A DNA stretch of 64,000 nt from Thermoanaerobacterium sp. PSU-2 (lineage in GTDB: Bacteria; Bacillota; Thermoanaerobacteria; Thermoanaerobacterales; Thermoanaerobacteraceae): the NCBI RefSeq assembly GCF_002102475.1, contig NZ_MSQD01000008.1, forward strand, positions 62,001 to 126,000, read 5' to 3'. Below, one piece after another: positions 54,594 to 63,316 of the stretch (position 1 is its first letter; each line of letters opens with the position of its first letter). The notes under the pieces were generated by a model. It did not search any database. It had not been told where the DNA came from and saw only the letters and a list, made by a program, of their open reading frames with translations. The translations under genes were made by a program, and so were the position numbers.

Positions 54594-54721
54594 TATATCA
54601 ACTCCCTACATGTATTTACAGCAAACTTTCATTCAGTAATATTTTATCAACTATTATCATGTTTAATTCCATTTTGTTTTCCTCTTAGAGTATAGCACTT
54701 TTTTAAAACATAAAAAAGACA

Positions 54722-54750
54722 AAAAAATAGAAGGCTTTTTTAAACCTTCC
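54722..54750 (-). terminator. Terminator after the copper-operon zinc-ribbon gene
   Basis: GAAGG/CCTTC hairpin right after the TGA at 54751, followed on the minus strand by ATTTTTTTG. Confidence 0.7.
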
Positions 54751-54921
54751 TCAGACATTGTAACATACTTTAAATCTTTTACTAATGCAGCCCTCAGAGT
54801 CATAAACACTAACAACAGCCGTACACTTTTTGATCTTAATCTCACAATTGCAATCCCTGCAAAAATATAGGTTATTGCCTATTTTACCCACATTAGTGCT
54901 TTTGCAATTTGGGCATTCCAT
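54751..54921 (-). CDS. Small zinc-ribbon protein (56 aa)
   Basis: Reads MECPNCKSTNVGKIG then YFCRDCNCEI: a CX2C...CX2C zinc ribbon, followed by a short beta-rich tail with more Cys (KKCTAV, EGCISK, KVCYN). GAGGTGAGTTAT precedes the ATG and a terminator follows. It begins 13 nt after the copA stop, so it is the last gene of the copper operon. A longer frame on the same strand (54663-54845) overlaps it but lacks a ribosome site and family features. Function unknown. Confidence 0.75.
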   Translation of the reverse strand: MECPNCKSTNVGKIGNNLYFCRDCNCEIKIKKCTAVVSVYDSEGCISKRFKVCYNV

Positions 54922-54934
54922 ATAACTCACCTCA

Positions 54935-57331
54935 CTAATTAGCTGATCTGAACCTCCTCAGCCTTAAGGCGTTTGACACAACTGATACTGAACTAAATGC
55001 CATTGCACCCCCTGCAATAGCTGGATTTAAAAGACCTGCTGCAGCAAATGGAATTCCTATTGTATTATAAATAAAAGCCCAAAACAGATTCTGATAAATA
55101 TTTCTCATGGTAGCTCTGCTTAATTTTATCGCTGTCACTAAACTCATTAAACTACCGCTTATAAGCGTGATATCTGACGTCTCAATTGCTACGTCCGTTC
55201 CAGTCCCTATGGCAATACCTAAATCTGATTGTGCTAACGCTGGAGCATCGTTTATGCCATCTCCAACCATTGCAACTATTTTACCCTGTTTTTGTAACTT
55301 TATGACTTCTTCCGCCTTTTTTTCTGGCAAAACTTCTGCTAATACATGATCAATACCAACTTGTTTTGCAATAGCTTCAGCAGTTCTTCCATTGTCGCCA
55401 GTTATCATGTATACATCTATGTTTAAAGCTTTTAATTCTTGTATAGCCTTTGCTGAATCTTCCTTAGGCACATCCGCAACCGCTATTACACCCAAAACTT
55501 TACCTTCGGATGATAAAATCATAACGGTTTTGCCTTCGCTCTCAAGATCTTCTAAATAATGTTTTATGTCAGATATATCTACATTTTGCCTATCCATCAA
55601 CCTTCTATTCCCAATATAATATTCTTTTTCGTTAATTATAGCACAAATACCGTAGCCTGGTATAGTCTCAAATTTGCTCGGATCTGGCAATTTTTCGCAG
55701 TTTTCCTTTGATTTATTCACAATTGCTTTACCAAGCGGATGCTCAGAATTTTTTTCAGCTATTCCAGCAATATAAAGCAAATCATCTTCCTTCAATTGAC
55801 TAAATGAAATGACATCAGTGACTACAGGTTCTCCTTTTGTAATAGTGCCGGTTTTGTCTAACACAATAGCATTAATCTCTTTGGCCTTTTGTAAATATTC
55901 GCCGCCTTTTATAAGTATGCCATTTTCTGCACCTTTACCTGTACCTACCATCACGGATGTAGGCGTTGCAAGACCTAATGCACAAGGACATGCTATAACA
56001 AGTACAGATACTGCACTTATTACACCTCCATTAAGATTTCCTAAAACAAGGTACCATATCAAAAATGTAATTACTGCTATTCCAATGACTACAGGCACAA
56101 AAACTCCTGATACCTTATCAGCAATCTCTTGGATAGGTGCTTTAGATCCCTGTGCATCTTCTACCATCTTTATTATCTGTGATAGCACCGTATCTTTCCC
56201 AACCTTCGTCGCTTTAAACTTAAAAGTACCTGTCTTATTTATTGTCGCGCCTATTACTTCGTCATTGACATTTTTATCAACAGGAATAGATTCTCCAGTT
56301 ATCATTGATTCATCTATAGCAGAACTTCCCTCTACAATTACACCATCTACAGGTATTTTTTCACCTGGCCTTACTATAACTATATCTCCTACTTTTACTT
56401 CTTCAATCGGTATGTCTATTTCTTCTCCATTTCTTATGACTCTGGCAGTTTTCGCCTGAAGACCCATCAGTTTTTTTATTGCTTCAGATGTTTTACCTTT
56501 TGCTATAGCTTCAAGCATTTTTCCTAATGTAATAAGAGTGATTACAACGGCCGACGCTTCAAAATACATATAATTGTGTATTTCTGACATAGGCTTAGTA
56601 AAAACATTGTACAGGCTATAAAAATATGCAGCAGATGTACCGAGAGCAACCAATGTATCCATGTTGGCTGACATGTTTTTTAAATTATGCCAAGCACCTT
56701 TGTAATACCTATATCCAATAATAAATTGAACTGGTGTAGCTAAAAGTATTTGAAACCACGGCGCTTCTAAAATACCTGCAGGTAATTTAAAAACTTTTAA
56801 TACCATAGCAAGAAGAAGCGGAAAAGTCAAAATCGAAGATACAATCACCATGGCTTTTGTCCTTTTTATCTCGGCTTCTCTCTCATTTTTTTCATAATCT
56901 AACACATTATCTTTTTTTTCTTTCGCATCATAGCCGATGTCTCTTATAGCTTTTGCCATCTGTTCTACACTTATAGCATCTGAATTATATTCCACAGATG
57001 CCTCCTCTGTGGCAAAATTAACGTTTGCTTTATATACACCAGGCAATTTATTCAAAGTCTTTTCTATTTTAGTAGCACATGAAGCACATGACATGCCAAT
57101 CAATACAAAATCTGCTTTGTCCCTTACTACACCGTATCCTAAATCTTCGATTTTTTTCGTCATATCATCTATGTCAACTTTTTCTGGGTCATACACAACT
57201 GTGGCTTTCTCAACCGCTAAGTTAACATTAGCTTCATCAATTCCTTCTAAATTTTTAAGACCCTTTTCTATGCGAGCGGCACAAGACGCACAAGTCATGC
57301 CGGTAATTTTTAAAGTAGCTTTTTCAGGCAT
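54935..57331 (-). CDS. copA: Copper-exporting P1B-type ATPase, CopA
   Basis: Membrane pump that exports Cu(I). Two N-terminal heavy-metal domains, [15 protein letters not shown] (~9-25) and [15 protein letters not shown] (~78-95), precede eight predicted helices. The ion-path motif [12 protein letters not shown], the phosphorylated Asp in [11 protein letters not shown] and the hinge [12 protein letters not shown] are intact; 798 aa. AAGGAGATGATTAC precedes the ATG. Second gene of the operon that begins with the thioredoxin-like gene. Confidence 0.96.
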   Translation of the reverse strand: MPEKATLKITGMTCASCAARIEKGLKNLEGIDEANVNLAVEKATVVYDPEKVDIDDMTKKIEDLGYGVVRDKADFVLIGMSCASCATKIEKTLNKLPGVYKANVNFATEEASVEYNSDAISVEQMAKAIRDIGYDAKEKKDNVLDYEKNEREAEIKRTKAMVIVSSILTFPLLLAMVLKVFKLPAGILEAPWFQILLATPVQFIIGYRYYKGAWHNLKNMSANMDTLVALGTSAAYFYSLYNVFTKPMSEIHNYMYFEASAVVITLITLGKMLEAIAKGKTSEAIKKLMGLQAKTARVIRNGEEIDIPIEEVKVGDIVIVRPGEKIPVDGVIVEGSSAIDESMITGESIPVDKNVNDEVIGATINKTGTFKFKATKVGKDTVLSQIIKMVEDAQGSKAPIQEIADKVSGVFVPVVIGIAVITFLIWYLVLGNLNGGVISAVSVLVIACPCALGLATPTSVMVGTGKGAENGILIKGGEYLQKAKEINAIVLDKTGTITKGEPVVTDVISFSQLKEDDLLYIAGIAEKNSEHPLGKAIVNKSKENCEKLPDPSKFETIPGYGICAIINEKEYYIGNRRLMDRQNVDISDIKHYLEDLESEGKTVMILSSEGKVLGVIAVADVPKEDSAKAIQELKALNIDVYMITGDNGRTAEAIAKQVGIDHVLAEVLPEKKAEEVIKLQKQGKIVAMVGDGINDAPALAQSDLGIAIGTGTDVAIETSDITLISGSLMSLVTAIKLSRATMRNIYQNLFWAFIYNTIGIPFAAAGLLNPAIAGGAMAFSSVSVVSNALRLRRFRSAN

Positions 57332-57348
57332 GTAATCATCTCCTTAAA

Positions 57349-57663
57349 TTATACTTCTAATGCCTCATCAATAGCTTTTGAAATCATTTCTTTAGGTGGC
57401 ACACCAGAATTACGTCCATTCACTTTATACACTCTGCATCCATAAAGAGGTTCATCATTCCTTCTCTCTTTTTCGATGTCTTTTCCATTGATATGAATTG
57501 ACGGTGAACCTAAAAATTTATATATATATGCATCTTCTTCAGATTCTATCTTTACTATGTCTATATCATCTTTAATATTTTTTTCTGATAAAACCTCTTT
57601 TAACAATCTTAATGCTGGTTCTGAATTAGGACATCCTTCAAAGTATAAAAAACTTATCTCCAT
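57349..57663 (-). CDS. Thioredoxin-fold protein (DF-family/DUF2703-like)
   Basis: 104 aa, soluble. LYFEGCPNSEPALRLL matches the FEGCPN site of thioredoxin-like proteins often found near metal-resistance genes, and LGSPSIHINGKDIE holds the cis-Pro of the fold. One Cys in the active site, another in LYGCRVY. First gene of the copA operon, with AGGAGGTGG and a CsoR-type operator upstream. It could reduce or carry copper or mercury; the role is inferred. Confidence 0.75.
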   Translation of the reverse strand: MEISFLYFEGCPNSEPALRLLKEVLSEKNIKDDIDIVKIESEEDAYIYKFLGSPSIHINGKDIEKERRNDEPLYGCRVYKVNGRNSGVPPKEMISKAIDEALEV

Positions 57664-57706
57664 ATTCCCACCTCCTAAAAATTTATCACATTACATAACT
57701 ATTAAT

Positions 57707-57762
57707 ATACCCCCTATAGGTATCTCTAATGTTATTATATTATTCCGATATGTTTATGTCAA
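57707..57762 (-). promoter_or_regulatory. Copper operon promoter with CsoR-like operator
   Basis: Minus-strand TTGACA (57757-57762), 17 nt, TATAAT (57734-57739): perfect consensus. ATACCCCCTATAGGTAT (57707-57723), with inverted arms ATACC/GGTAT, lies just downstream of the transcription start and resembles CsoR copper-repressor sites. No csoR gene is in the window. Confidence 0.75.
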
Positions 57763-57853
57763 TATTATTTTGATAACTTTTCATAAGTTTATGCATAACT
57801 GCATCCTATATGCAGATAATAATTTTGATTAAAATTATTTGGAGGTGTTTTTA

Positions 57854-58006
57854 ATGAATGCAGAAAGCGTAGTAAAGTGCGGTGTTAACACATGCACATA
57901 TTGGAAAGATATGAGATGCCATGCACAATCAATCGAAGTAAATCCAAAGACCCCGACAGCAAGGACCAGCGCAGAAACTGAATGTACAACATTTAAGTCA
58001 AGATAG
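57854..58006 (+). CDS. DUF1540 small Cys-rich protein
   Basis: 50 aa, MNAESVVKCGVNTCTYW then RCHAQSIEVN and ETECTTFKSR. The C-x4-C-x7-C...C spacing and the ending TECTTF match DUF1540 proteins, small and probably metal-binding, common in Clostridia. GGAGGTG lies 7 nt before the ATG, and a strong terminator follows 35 nt after the stop. Divergent from the copper operon. Confidence 0.85.
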   Translation: MNAESVVKCGVNTCTYWKDMRCHAQSIEVNPKTPTARTSAETECTTFKSR

Positions 58007-58040
58007 CAAATAGTCTATCTTCTATTATTTTTTACTGTTA

Positions 58041-58069
58041 AAAGAAAGCGTATATACAACGCTTTCTTT
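58041..58069. terminator. Terminator after DUF1540 gene (copy 1 of a duplicated block)
   Basis: AAAGAAAGCGT (58041-58051) pairs with ACGCTTTCTTT (58059-58069), then TGTT. A related but base-changed hairpin occurs at 63654-63684. Confidence 0.85.
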
Positions 58070-58115
58070 TGTTAACTTAATTTTATTAAAATCTTCCTAT
58101 TATCAGCTTATCGCA

Positions 58116-58505
58116 TTAATACACTACACCATCAACATCGGTATTGCTTTTACTAAACGATACAACTATTTTGTTTGGGAGGCAAACAATTGATTGGTAT
58201 GACTCTTTTATCCATCCCGTTTTTGAACATATGCCCTGCGGGCATATGTTTTTATCCATTGGAAGCATTCTTACCATGCCATTTTTCATCTCTATAATAC
58301 CTATTGATTTACCAAACTTAAACTTTATATATTGAGGTTGAGACTTACGATTCACTATTACTGTTTTTACTAATTTCCCATTTACCTTAATTTCTACATT
58401 ATTCATAGTGGTAATTTTATTAGCCATTATTTTCGGTAAAAGAAATAAGCTAGAGGCAGAAATTATTAAAAGAAATACTATTAAAAATTTATCATATTTA
58501 GTCAC
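58116..58505 (-). CDS. NusG domain II-like membrane-anchored protein
   Basis: About 129 aa. One N-terminal membrane helix (FLIVFLLIISASSLFLLP) then a beta-rich NusG-II-type domain with Cys in KNICPQGICSKTGW and IVCLPNKIVVSF. I prefer GTG at 58505, 10 nt after AAGGAG and overlapping the end of the regulator gene (GTGACTAA); ATG at 58529 is an alternative. Such domains occur beside flavin and FMN-transfer genes; function unknown. Last gene of the minus-strand sigma-54 unit. Confidence 0.8.
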   Translation of the reverse strand: MTKYDKFLIVFLLIISASSLFLLPKIMANKITTMNNVEIKVNGKLVKTVIVNRKSQPQYIKFKFGKSIGIIEMKNGMVRMLPMDKNICPQGICSKTGWIKESYQSIVCLPNKIVVSFSKSNTDVDGVVY

Positions 58506-59859
58506 TATCTCTACGCTCCTTAATCCCATACTTCTCCATCCTATAAATCAGTGTATGCCTTGTAAGCCCAAGAAGTTTTGCTGCTTTTGTCTGGTTATAG
58601 CCCGTTCTCTCAAGTGCCTGTTCTATTAGATTTTTCTCAAGTTCATCGATTGAAATCCCATTTGGAGGTAAGACGATTTTATCAACATCTTTTATCATTT
58701 TGTTTGATCCAAGTGGTAGATCTTCCTTCTTTATAACAGATCCATGATTTAAAATCAGCATTCTCTCAACTAAATTTTCAAGCTCTCTTATATTCCCTGG
58801 CCAAGAATACTCCATTAAAAACTTCATTGCAGATTTGTCTATTTTAAATTTTTCAAGTCTTAGATTCTTGCTATATTTATCTAAGAAATAATCAATAAGA
58901 ATTGGAATATCCTCGACTCTTTCTCTTAAAGGTGGCAATTGTATCGGAACTACATTTAATCTATAAAACAAATCTTCTCTGAAAGCACCTTCTTTAACCA
59001 TATTTTCAAGATTCTTATTTGTTGCAGCAATAACCCTTACATCAGCTTTTAAAATCTCAACACCTCCAAGCCTTTCAAATTCCTTCTCCTGGAGAATTCT
59101 CAGCATTTTAACCTGAATAGAGGGTGATATTTCGCCTATTTCATCAAGAAATATGGTGCCGCCGTTAGCCCTTTCAAATCTGCCAGGTTTACGCGATAGT
59201 GCACCTGTAAATGCACCTTTCTCATAGCCAAATAATTCGCTTTCAAGTAAATTCTCCGGTAATGCCCCACAATTGACCTTTATATATGGTCCATCTTTTC
59301 TCTTGCTTAAATTGTGTATTGCCTTTGCAATTAGCTCTTTACCTGTACCGCTTTCACCAAGTAATAAAACAGTCGCATCTGTTGGTGCAACTTTTTTAAC
59401 TATATTTAAAACATCTTTGAGCTTAGAACTTTCACCTATTATATCAAATTCTTTGCCATTTAGTTCTTCTCGCAAAAACTTCACTTCTTCTTTTAAATTT
59501 GTAATCTCCAGTGCTTTCCCTATTGTTAGCTTCAGTTCGTTAATGTCAAAGGGTTTTTGAATATAATCTACAGCACCAAGTTTTATCGCTTGTATAGCGG
59601 TATCTATTTCACCATACGCTGTTATGACAATTACAGGTATATCTTTGTCCTTTTCTCTAATTGTTTTTAAAACATCTATGCCATTTACCTCAGGCATCTT
59701 TATATCAAGTATAATAAGATCATATATACTGCTTTCAAATTTATTTAAAGCTACTGCACCATTTTCAGCTTCATCAATTACATATCCATCATTAAAAAGT
59801 GCTTTTTTCAAAGCCCATCTCATATTTTTCTCATCATCTGCAACTAAAATATGTCTCAT
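58498..59859 (-). CDS. NtrC-family sigma-54-dependent response regulator
   Basis: 453 aa. Receiver domain with phospho-acceptor Asp52 ([13 protein letters not shown]), AAA+ domain with Walker A GESGTGKE and the sigma-54 contact loop GAFTGA, and a C-terminal Fis-type HTH ([17 protein letters not shown]). The ATG at 59859 is the most likely start; upstream TTG/ATG options would add about 11 residues. It follows the kinase by 39 nt. It should activate the -24/-12 promoters found at 61827 and 61935. Confidence 0.92.
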   Translation of the reverse strand: MRHILVADDEKNMRWALKKALFNDGYVIDEAENGAVALNKFESSIYDLIILDIKMPEVNGIDVLKTIREKDKDIPVIVITAYGEIDTAIQAIKLGAVDYIQKPFDINELKLTIGKALEITNLKEEVKFLREELNGKEFDIIGESSKLKDVLNIVKKVAPTDATVLLLGESGTGKELIAKAIHNLSKRKDGPYIKVNCGALPENLLESELFGYEKGAFTGALSRKPGRFERANGGTIFLDEIGEISPSIQVKMLRILQEKEFERLGGVEILKADVRVIAATNKNLENMVKEGAFREDLFYRLNVVPIQLPPLRERVEDIPILIDYFLDKYSKNLRLEKFKIDKSAMKFLMEYSWPGNIRELENLVERMLILNHGSVIKKEDLPLGSNKMIKDVDKIVLPPNGISIDELEKNLIEQALERTGYNQTKAAKLLGLTRHTLIYRMEKYGIKERRDSD

Positions 59860-59898
59860 TTTAACCTGCATTCCTTTCTCATTATCGAACAATTATTC

Positions 59899-61281
59899 TT
59901 AATGAAGTGGTAATCTTACCAAAACATTCGTCCCTACGCCAACGATACTTGATAATGATATATAACCACCATGTTCCTCTATTATTCTATGAGTTATGGA
60001 TAGTCCAAGGCCGGTTCCCTCACTTTTAGTTGTGAAAAAAGGATTAAATACTTTATCTATTTTATCATCTTCGATTCCAATTCCTGTATCTTCAAAATAG
60101 ATGTTTAAAAATTCGCTGTCCTTGTTACCATGTAAATGTAATATTCCACCAGCACTCATGGCCTGTATTGAATTAATCATTATATTTATAAATGCTTGTT
60201 TTATTAATGTGTCATCGACAAGCACTTCAACATCAGGCAATCTATCAAATATTATTTGAACATTACTTTTTATGGAGTATTTATTTATAATATTAATAGT
60301 TTCTTCTAAAACATTATTAATATTTTTACTTACTTTATTAATAGACTCTGGCTTTGCAAAATTTAGCAACCCTTTAATTACATTGTCCGCTCTATCAACT
60401 TCCCCAATTATTATCTCAAGACCTTCTTTATCGACTTGTTTTGATTCAGATAAAATTGTTTGTGCGATTGTTTTAATAATACCAAGAGGGTTTCTTATTT
60501 CATGAGCAATGCCCGCTGACATTTCTCCAAGAGCTGAAAGCCTATCAGCTCTTCTCATTATTTTCTCCATTTCTTTAACTTCCTTTAAATCTTCAAAAAC
60601 CAATACAGCACCGTCAAATTTCATCTCACTTTTTAGCGGATATATGTGTAATCTAACGGGTTTCTTATTGTTTAAAAGTGTTTCAATGTCAAACTCAAAT
60701 CCTCTTATTAAATTTTTATTTTTTAGAACCTCATCAATTTTTCTCTTCAAAATCTCGCCATTTCGAATAATTTTGTATATAAATGCTCCAATTATGTCAG
60801 AATTAATATCCATTAAATCTTTCGCATATCCATTTATAGCAGTTATCGTATAAGCTTTGTCTACTGCTACAACACCATTAACGATTGACTCTAAAATATT
60901 ATTTAAATAATCTTCAATATAAGCTGTTTTCCTAAGCTGGCTTTCGAGAAGCTTTTTTTCTTTATATTCTTTTTCTACAAGAGTACCTGTTATAATACCT
61001 ATAGCAAAAAACAATCCTACTTCTATAAATTGATTTACAATATCAATTGTGAATTTGCCCATATAAATCATTAGATGTGGTGAATAAAGTACTGCTACAA
61101 CTGAAGATTCCGTAAGCCCTCCCTTTAATCTATATTTAAAGGCTGAATAAACAATCGGTATAAAATATAATAAAGTATAAAACTCATGATATCCTATTGC
61201 TGTTGCTTTAGTAAAGTAATGCAAAAAGGCAATTGCCATTGTCATTACTGCAATAAAAATTTTATCACTGCTATAAACCAA
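59899..61281 (-). CDS. Sensor histidine kinase, NtrB/AtoS-like
   Basis: 460 aa. Four predicted N-terminal membrane helices (~7-24, 32-48, 56-74, 82-100), a PAS domain (~120-235), HisKA with His260 in SAGIAHEIRNPLG, and the ATPase domain with IMINSIQAM, DTGIGI and GTGLGLSI. Start TTG at 61281 with AGGTG 9 nt upstream. The signal must be sensed in or near the membrane or by the PAS domain. It pairs with the NtrC-type gene downstream. Confidence 0.9.
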   Translation of the reverse strand: MVYSSDKIFIAVMTMAIAFLHYFTKATAIGYHEFYTLLYFIPIVYSAFKYRLKGGLTESSVVAVLYSPHLMIYMGKFTIDIVNQFIEVGLFFAIGIITGTLVEKEYKEKKLLESQLRKTAYIEDYLNNILESIVNGVVAVDKAYTITAINGYAKDLMDINSDIIGAFIYKIIRNGEILKRKIDEVLKNKNLIRGFEFDIETLLNNKKPVRLHIYPLKSEMKFDGAVLVFEDLKEVKEMEKIMRRADRLSALGEMSAGIAHEIRNPLGIIKTIAQTILSESKQVDKEGLEIIIGEVDRADNVIKGLLNFAKPESINKVSKNINNVLEETINIINKYSIKSNVQIIFDRLPDVEVLVDDTLIKQAFINIMINSIQAMSAGGILHLHGNKDSEFLNIYFEDTGIGIEDDKIDKVFNPFFTTKSEGTGLGLSITHRIIEEHGGYISLSSIVGVGTNVLVRLPLH

Positions 61282-61292
61282 ATTTAAAACAC

Positions 61293-61523
61293 CTACTTCA
61301 ATGATTTACTACAATATGGACAATAAGACCATCTTGCATCTACTATTTTACCACAACTTTTGCAATTTACCATTAATCTAGATTTACATACAGCACAAAA
61401 TATATCATTTTCTCCTACTTTGCTATTGCAATTAGGGCATCGCACATCTTTTTTATTGTTATTATCTTCATCAAATAATATTAAGCTTAAAAATATTGCG
61501 GCTACTATAAATATTAATAACAT
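61293..61523 (-). CDS. Membrane-anchored double zinc-ribbon protein
   Basis: 76 aa. An N-terminal hydrophobic helix (LLIFIVAAIFLSLIL) then four CX2C knuckles: CPNC, CAVC, CKSC, CPYC, enough for two zinc ribbons. ATG at 61523 has GAGGTGATAATT. It lies 11 nt before the kinase gene. Its Cys sites could sense metal or thiol stress or be structural only. Confidence 0.75.
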   Translation of the reverse strand: MLLIFIVAAIFLSLILFDEDNNNKKDVRCPNCNSKVGENDIFCAVCKSRLMVNCKSCGKIVDARWSYCPYCSKSLK

Positions 61524-61528
61524 AATTA

Positions 61529-61747
61529 TCACCTCTTTAGACTTCTACCACAATAAGGACATGTGATCCAGTCCTTTTCAATTTTGTTCCCACACACTTT
61601 ACAATAATATCTATTTTTTAAATGCTTCTTTACACCATAAACAGTTATTACAATAATCGTCAAAATACCTGCCAATATAAATAAATCCATAAAATTGTAG
61701 ATACCAGATCCACATGATAAATACCAATTATTTAACCAGTTTTTCAT
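61529..61747 (-). CDS. Membrane-anchored zinc-ribbon protein
   Basis: 72 aa. A membrane helix (LFILAGILTIIVITVYGV, ~23-40) is followed by one zinc ribbon, CKVC...CPYC. AAAGGGTGATTAATT precedes the ATG. First gene of the minus-strand unit under the sigma-54 promoter at 61827-61843. Similar C-terminus (CPYCGRSLKR) to its neighbour's (CPYCSKSLK), so the two are probably paralogues. Confidence 0.75.
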   Translation of the reverse strand: MKNWLNNWYLSCGSGIYNFMDLFILAGILTIIVITVYGVKKHLKNRYYCKVCGNKIEKDWITCPYCGRSLKR

Positions 61748-61826
61748 AATTAATCACCCTTTAAAAAATTTGGATCTATAACAATAAATCATAGATTGTA
61801 TGTGAAGTTGTACATTAATAATCTCA

Positions 61827-61843
61827 TGCAATTTTTGTGCCAA
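61827..61843 (-). promoter_or_regulatory. Sigma-54 promoter, minus strand
   Basis: Reads TTGGCACAAAAATTGCA on the minus strand: exact -24 (TGGCAC) and -12 (TTGCA) elements with correct GG-to-GC spacing of 10. About 68 nt of leader to the first zinc-ribbon gene. Confidence 0.85.
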
Positions 61844-61934
61844 TTTAATGAAATCTGATATTGCTGAAAGTAATAAATATATAAATACCTATGGTTTCTT
61901 ATGCGAAATAAACTGGAAAGCTAATCAAATAAAA

Positions 61935-61951
61935 TTGGCATGATTTTTGCA
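61935..61951 (+). promoter_or_regulatory. Sigma-54 promoter, plus strand
   Basis: Reads TTGGCATGATTTTTGCA: -24 TGGCA and -12 TTGCA with GG-to-GC spacing of 10. The start of the secreted-protein gene is about 19 nt after the expected transcription start. Confidence 0.85.
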
Positions 61952-61980
61952 GTAGATGTGAATAAAGGAGGAATACAAGT

Positions 61981-62487
61981 ATGAAAAAAATTTTAATCAT
62001 TCTTTTAGCAACTGTTATTATTGTATCGGCAATATCAATCCCAATAATCTTAAAAGGAGGTGCTGGAAAAAACACAACTGATGTACCATATGGTACATAT
62101 AACAACAATGTAGCAGAAAATTCAAATATAAAAACAAATAATGAAGGTAGTATTTCCATAGATGTAATGTTTCTAAATCCAAATAAACAAGGTGATAAAA
62201 TACTTAAATTTCAGGTGATGTTAAACAATCATTCGATGGATTTATCAGATCTTAATTTATCAAAATCCGTAGAATTAGTAAATGATAAAGGATTATCAAT
62301 AAAAGATGGATTCAATTGGAAAGAAGAAGGTTCCGGTCATCATGTATCAGGCATATTAAGTGTTGAAAATAACATCAATGGAAAAAAAATCCTTGATAAC
62401 TCAACAAAATCGATAAAATTAGTCATAAAAAATATAGGCGGTGCGAATACAAGAGAGTTTGTATGGCAGTCTGATGAGCTTAAATGA
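61981..62487 (+). CDS. Secreted or anchored protein with HSMDL and GHHVSG motifs
   Basis: 168 aa. An N-terminal hydrophobic helix (ILIILLATVIIVSAISI) exports or anchors it. The outer domain is beta-rich with FQVMLNNHSMDLSD (His84, Met86) and EEGSGHHVSGILS (His120, His121), pairs that could bind a metal. I believe this HSxDL...GHHVSG pattern recurs in other bacteria, but cannot name the family. AAAGGAGG precedes the ATG. First gene after the plus-strand sigma-54 promoter. Confidence 0.75.
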   Translation: MKKILIILLATVIIVSAISIPIILKGGAGKNTTDVPYGTYNNNVAENSNIKTNNEGSISIDVMFLNPNKQGDKILKFQVMLNNHSMDLSDLNLSKSVELVNDKGLSIKDGFNWKEEGSGHHVSGILSVENNINGKKILDNSTKSIKLVIKNIGGANTREFVWQSDELK

Positions 62488-62497
62488 GGTGATTTCA

Positions 62498-63223
62498 ATG
62501 TACTTTATAGCTTTTATAGCAGGTATAATATCATTTATATCGCCATGTATTATTCCAATGATAACTGTTTATTTTACAACAATAACAGGTTTATCAATTG
62601 AAGAGCTTAAAAATATAAAAGACAAAAAAATTAAATTAAATGTCATATCAAGCACATTTGCATTTATTCTTGCATTTACAATTGTTTTTACAATTGCAGG
62701 CGGTACAGCAGGATGGATTGCATCATTATTTAAAAACTACTTATATTTACTAAATATTATAGGCGGTATTTTCGTGATTTTGTTCGGCCTAAACCTACTT
62801 GGGGTTATAAATATCAATTTCAAAAGCATAAATCTACCTGAAAATAAGATATTTGGAATTAAAACTGGAACTTTCAAAGCTTTTTTGATAGGTCTGTTTT
62901 TCGCATTTGCATGCTCTCATTGCATAGGTCCTATTTTATATTCGATATTAATATATGCGGGAAGTACCGGTTCTGCTGCATCAGGAATGCTCATCATGTT
63001 TATATTCTCTATAGGTCTTGCAGTACCATATATACTTGTTGGATTATTTATGGATAAAATACTTTTTGGATTAACCAAGATTAGTAAATATATGAGAACA
63101 ATATCAAATATTTTGGGTACAATTATGATTATATTCGGAATCCTTCTTTTAACTGATAGATACTCTTATATAGTTGGTATTCTTAATAAGATAATACCTT
63201 ATAAACTTCCTTTTGGAATGTAA
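62498..63223 (+). CDS. CcdA-like cytochrome c biogenesis/thiol-transfer membrane protein
   Basis: 241 aa with six predicted helices. Redox Cys17 in ISFISPCIIPM and Cys142 in HCIGPILYS are the pair that moves electrons from cytoplasmic thioredoxin to the outside. An extra Cys139 makes a CSHC motif. ATG at 62498 has GAGGTGATTTCA; it starts 10 nt after the preceding stop. It may reduce thiols or supply reductant for metal handling; partner proteins are inferred from context. Confidence 0.87.
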   Translation: MYFIAFIAGIISFISPCIIPMITVYFTTITGLSIEELKNIKDKKIKLNVISSTFAFILAFTIVFTIAGGTAGWIASLFKNYLYLLNIIGGIFVILFGLNLLGVININFKSINLPENKIFGIKTGTFKAFLIGLFFAFACSHCIGPILYSILIYAGSTGSAASGMLIMFIFSIGLAVPYILVGLFMDKILFGLTKISKYMRTISNILGTIMIIFGILLLTDRYSYIVGILNKIIPYKLPFGM

Positions 63224-63316
63224 ATTTTATATTTTTTATAAAAGAAGGATAAATTATAAAAGGTGGGATAACATGAGTACTATATTATATTATATATATT
63301 ATTATTCATCGGGATA

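Noticed and set aside
54663-54845. 60-codon minus-strand frame downstream of copA
   Set aside because: Overlaps the zinc-ribbon frame 54751-54921, which has a ribosome site and Cys pairs; this one has neither.
55809-56459. 216-codon plus-strand frame inside copA
   Set aside because: Antisense shadow of highly conserved CopA core; no ribosome site or recognisable domain.
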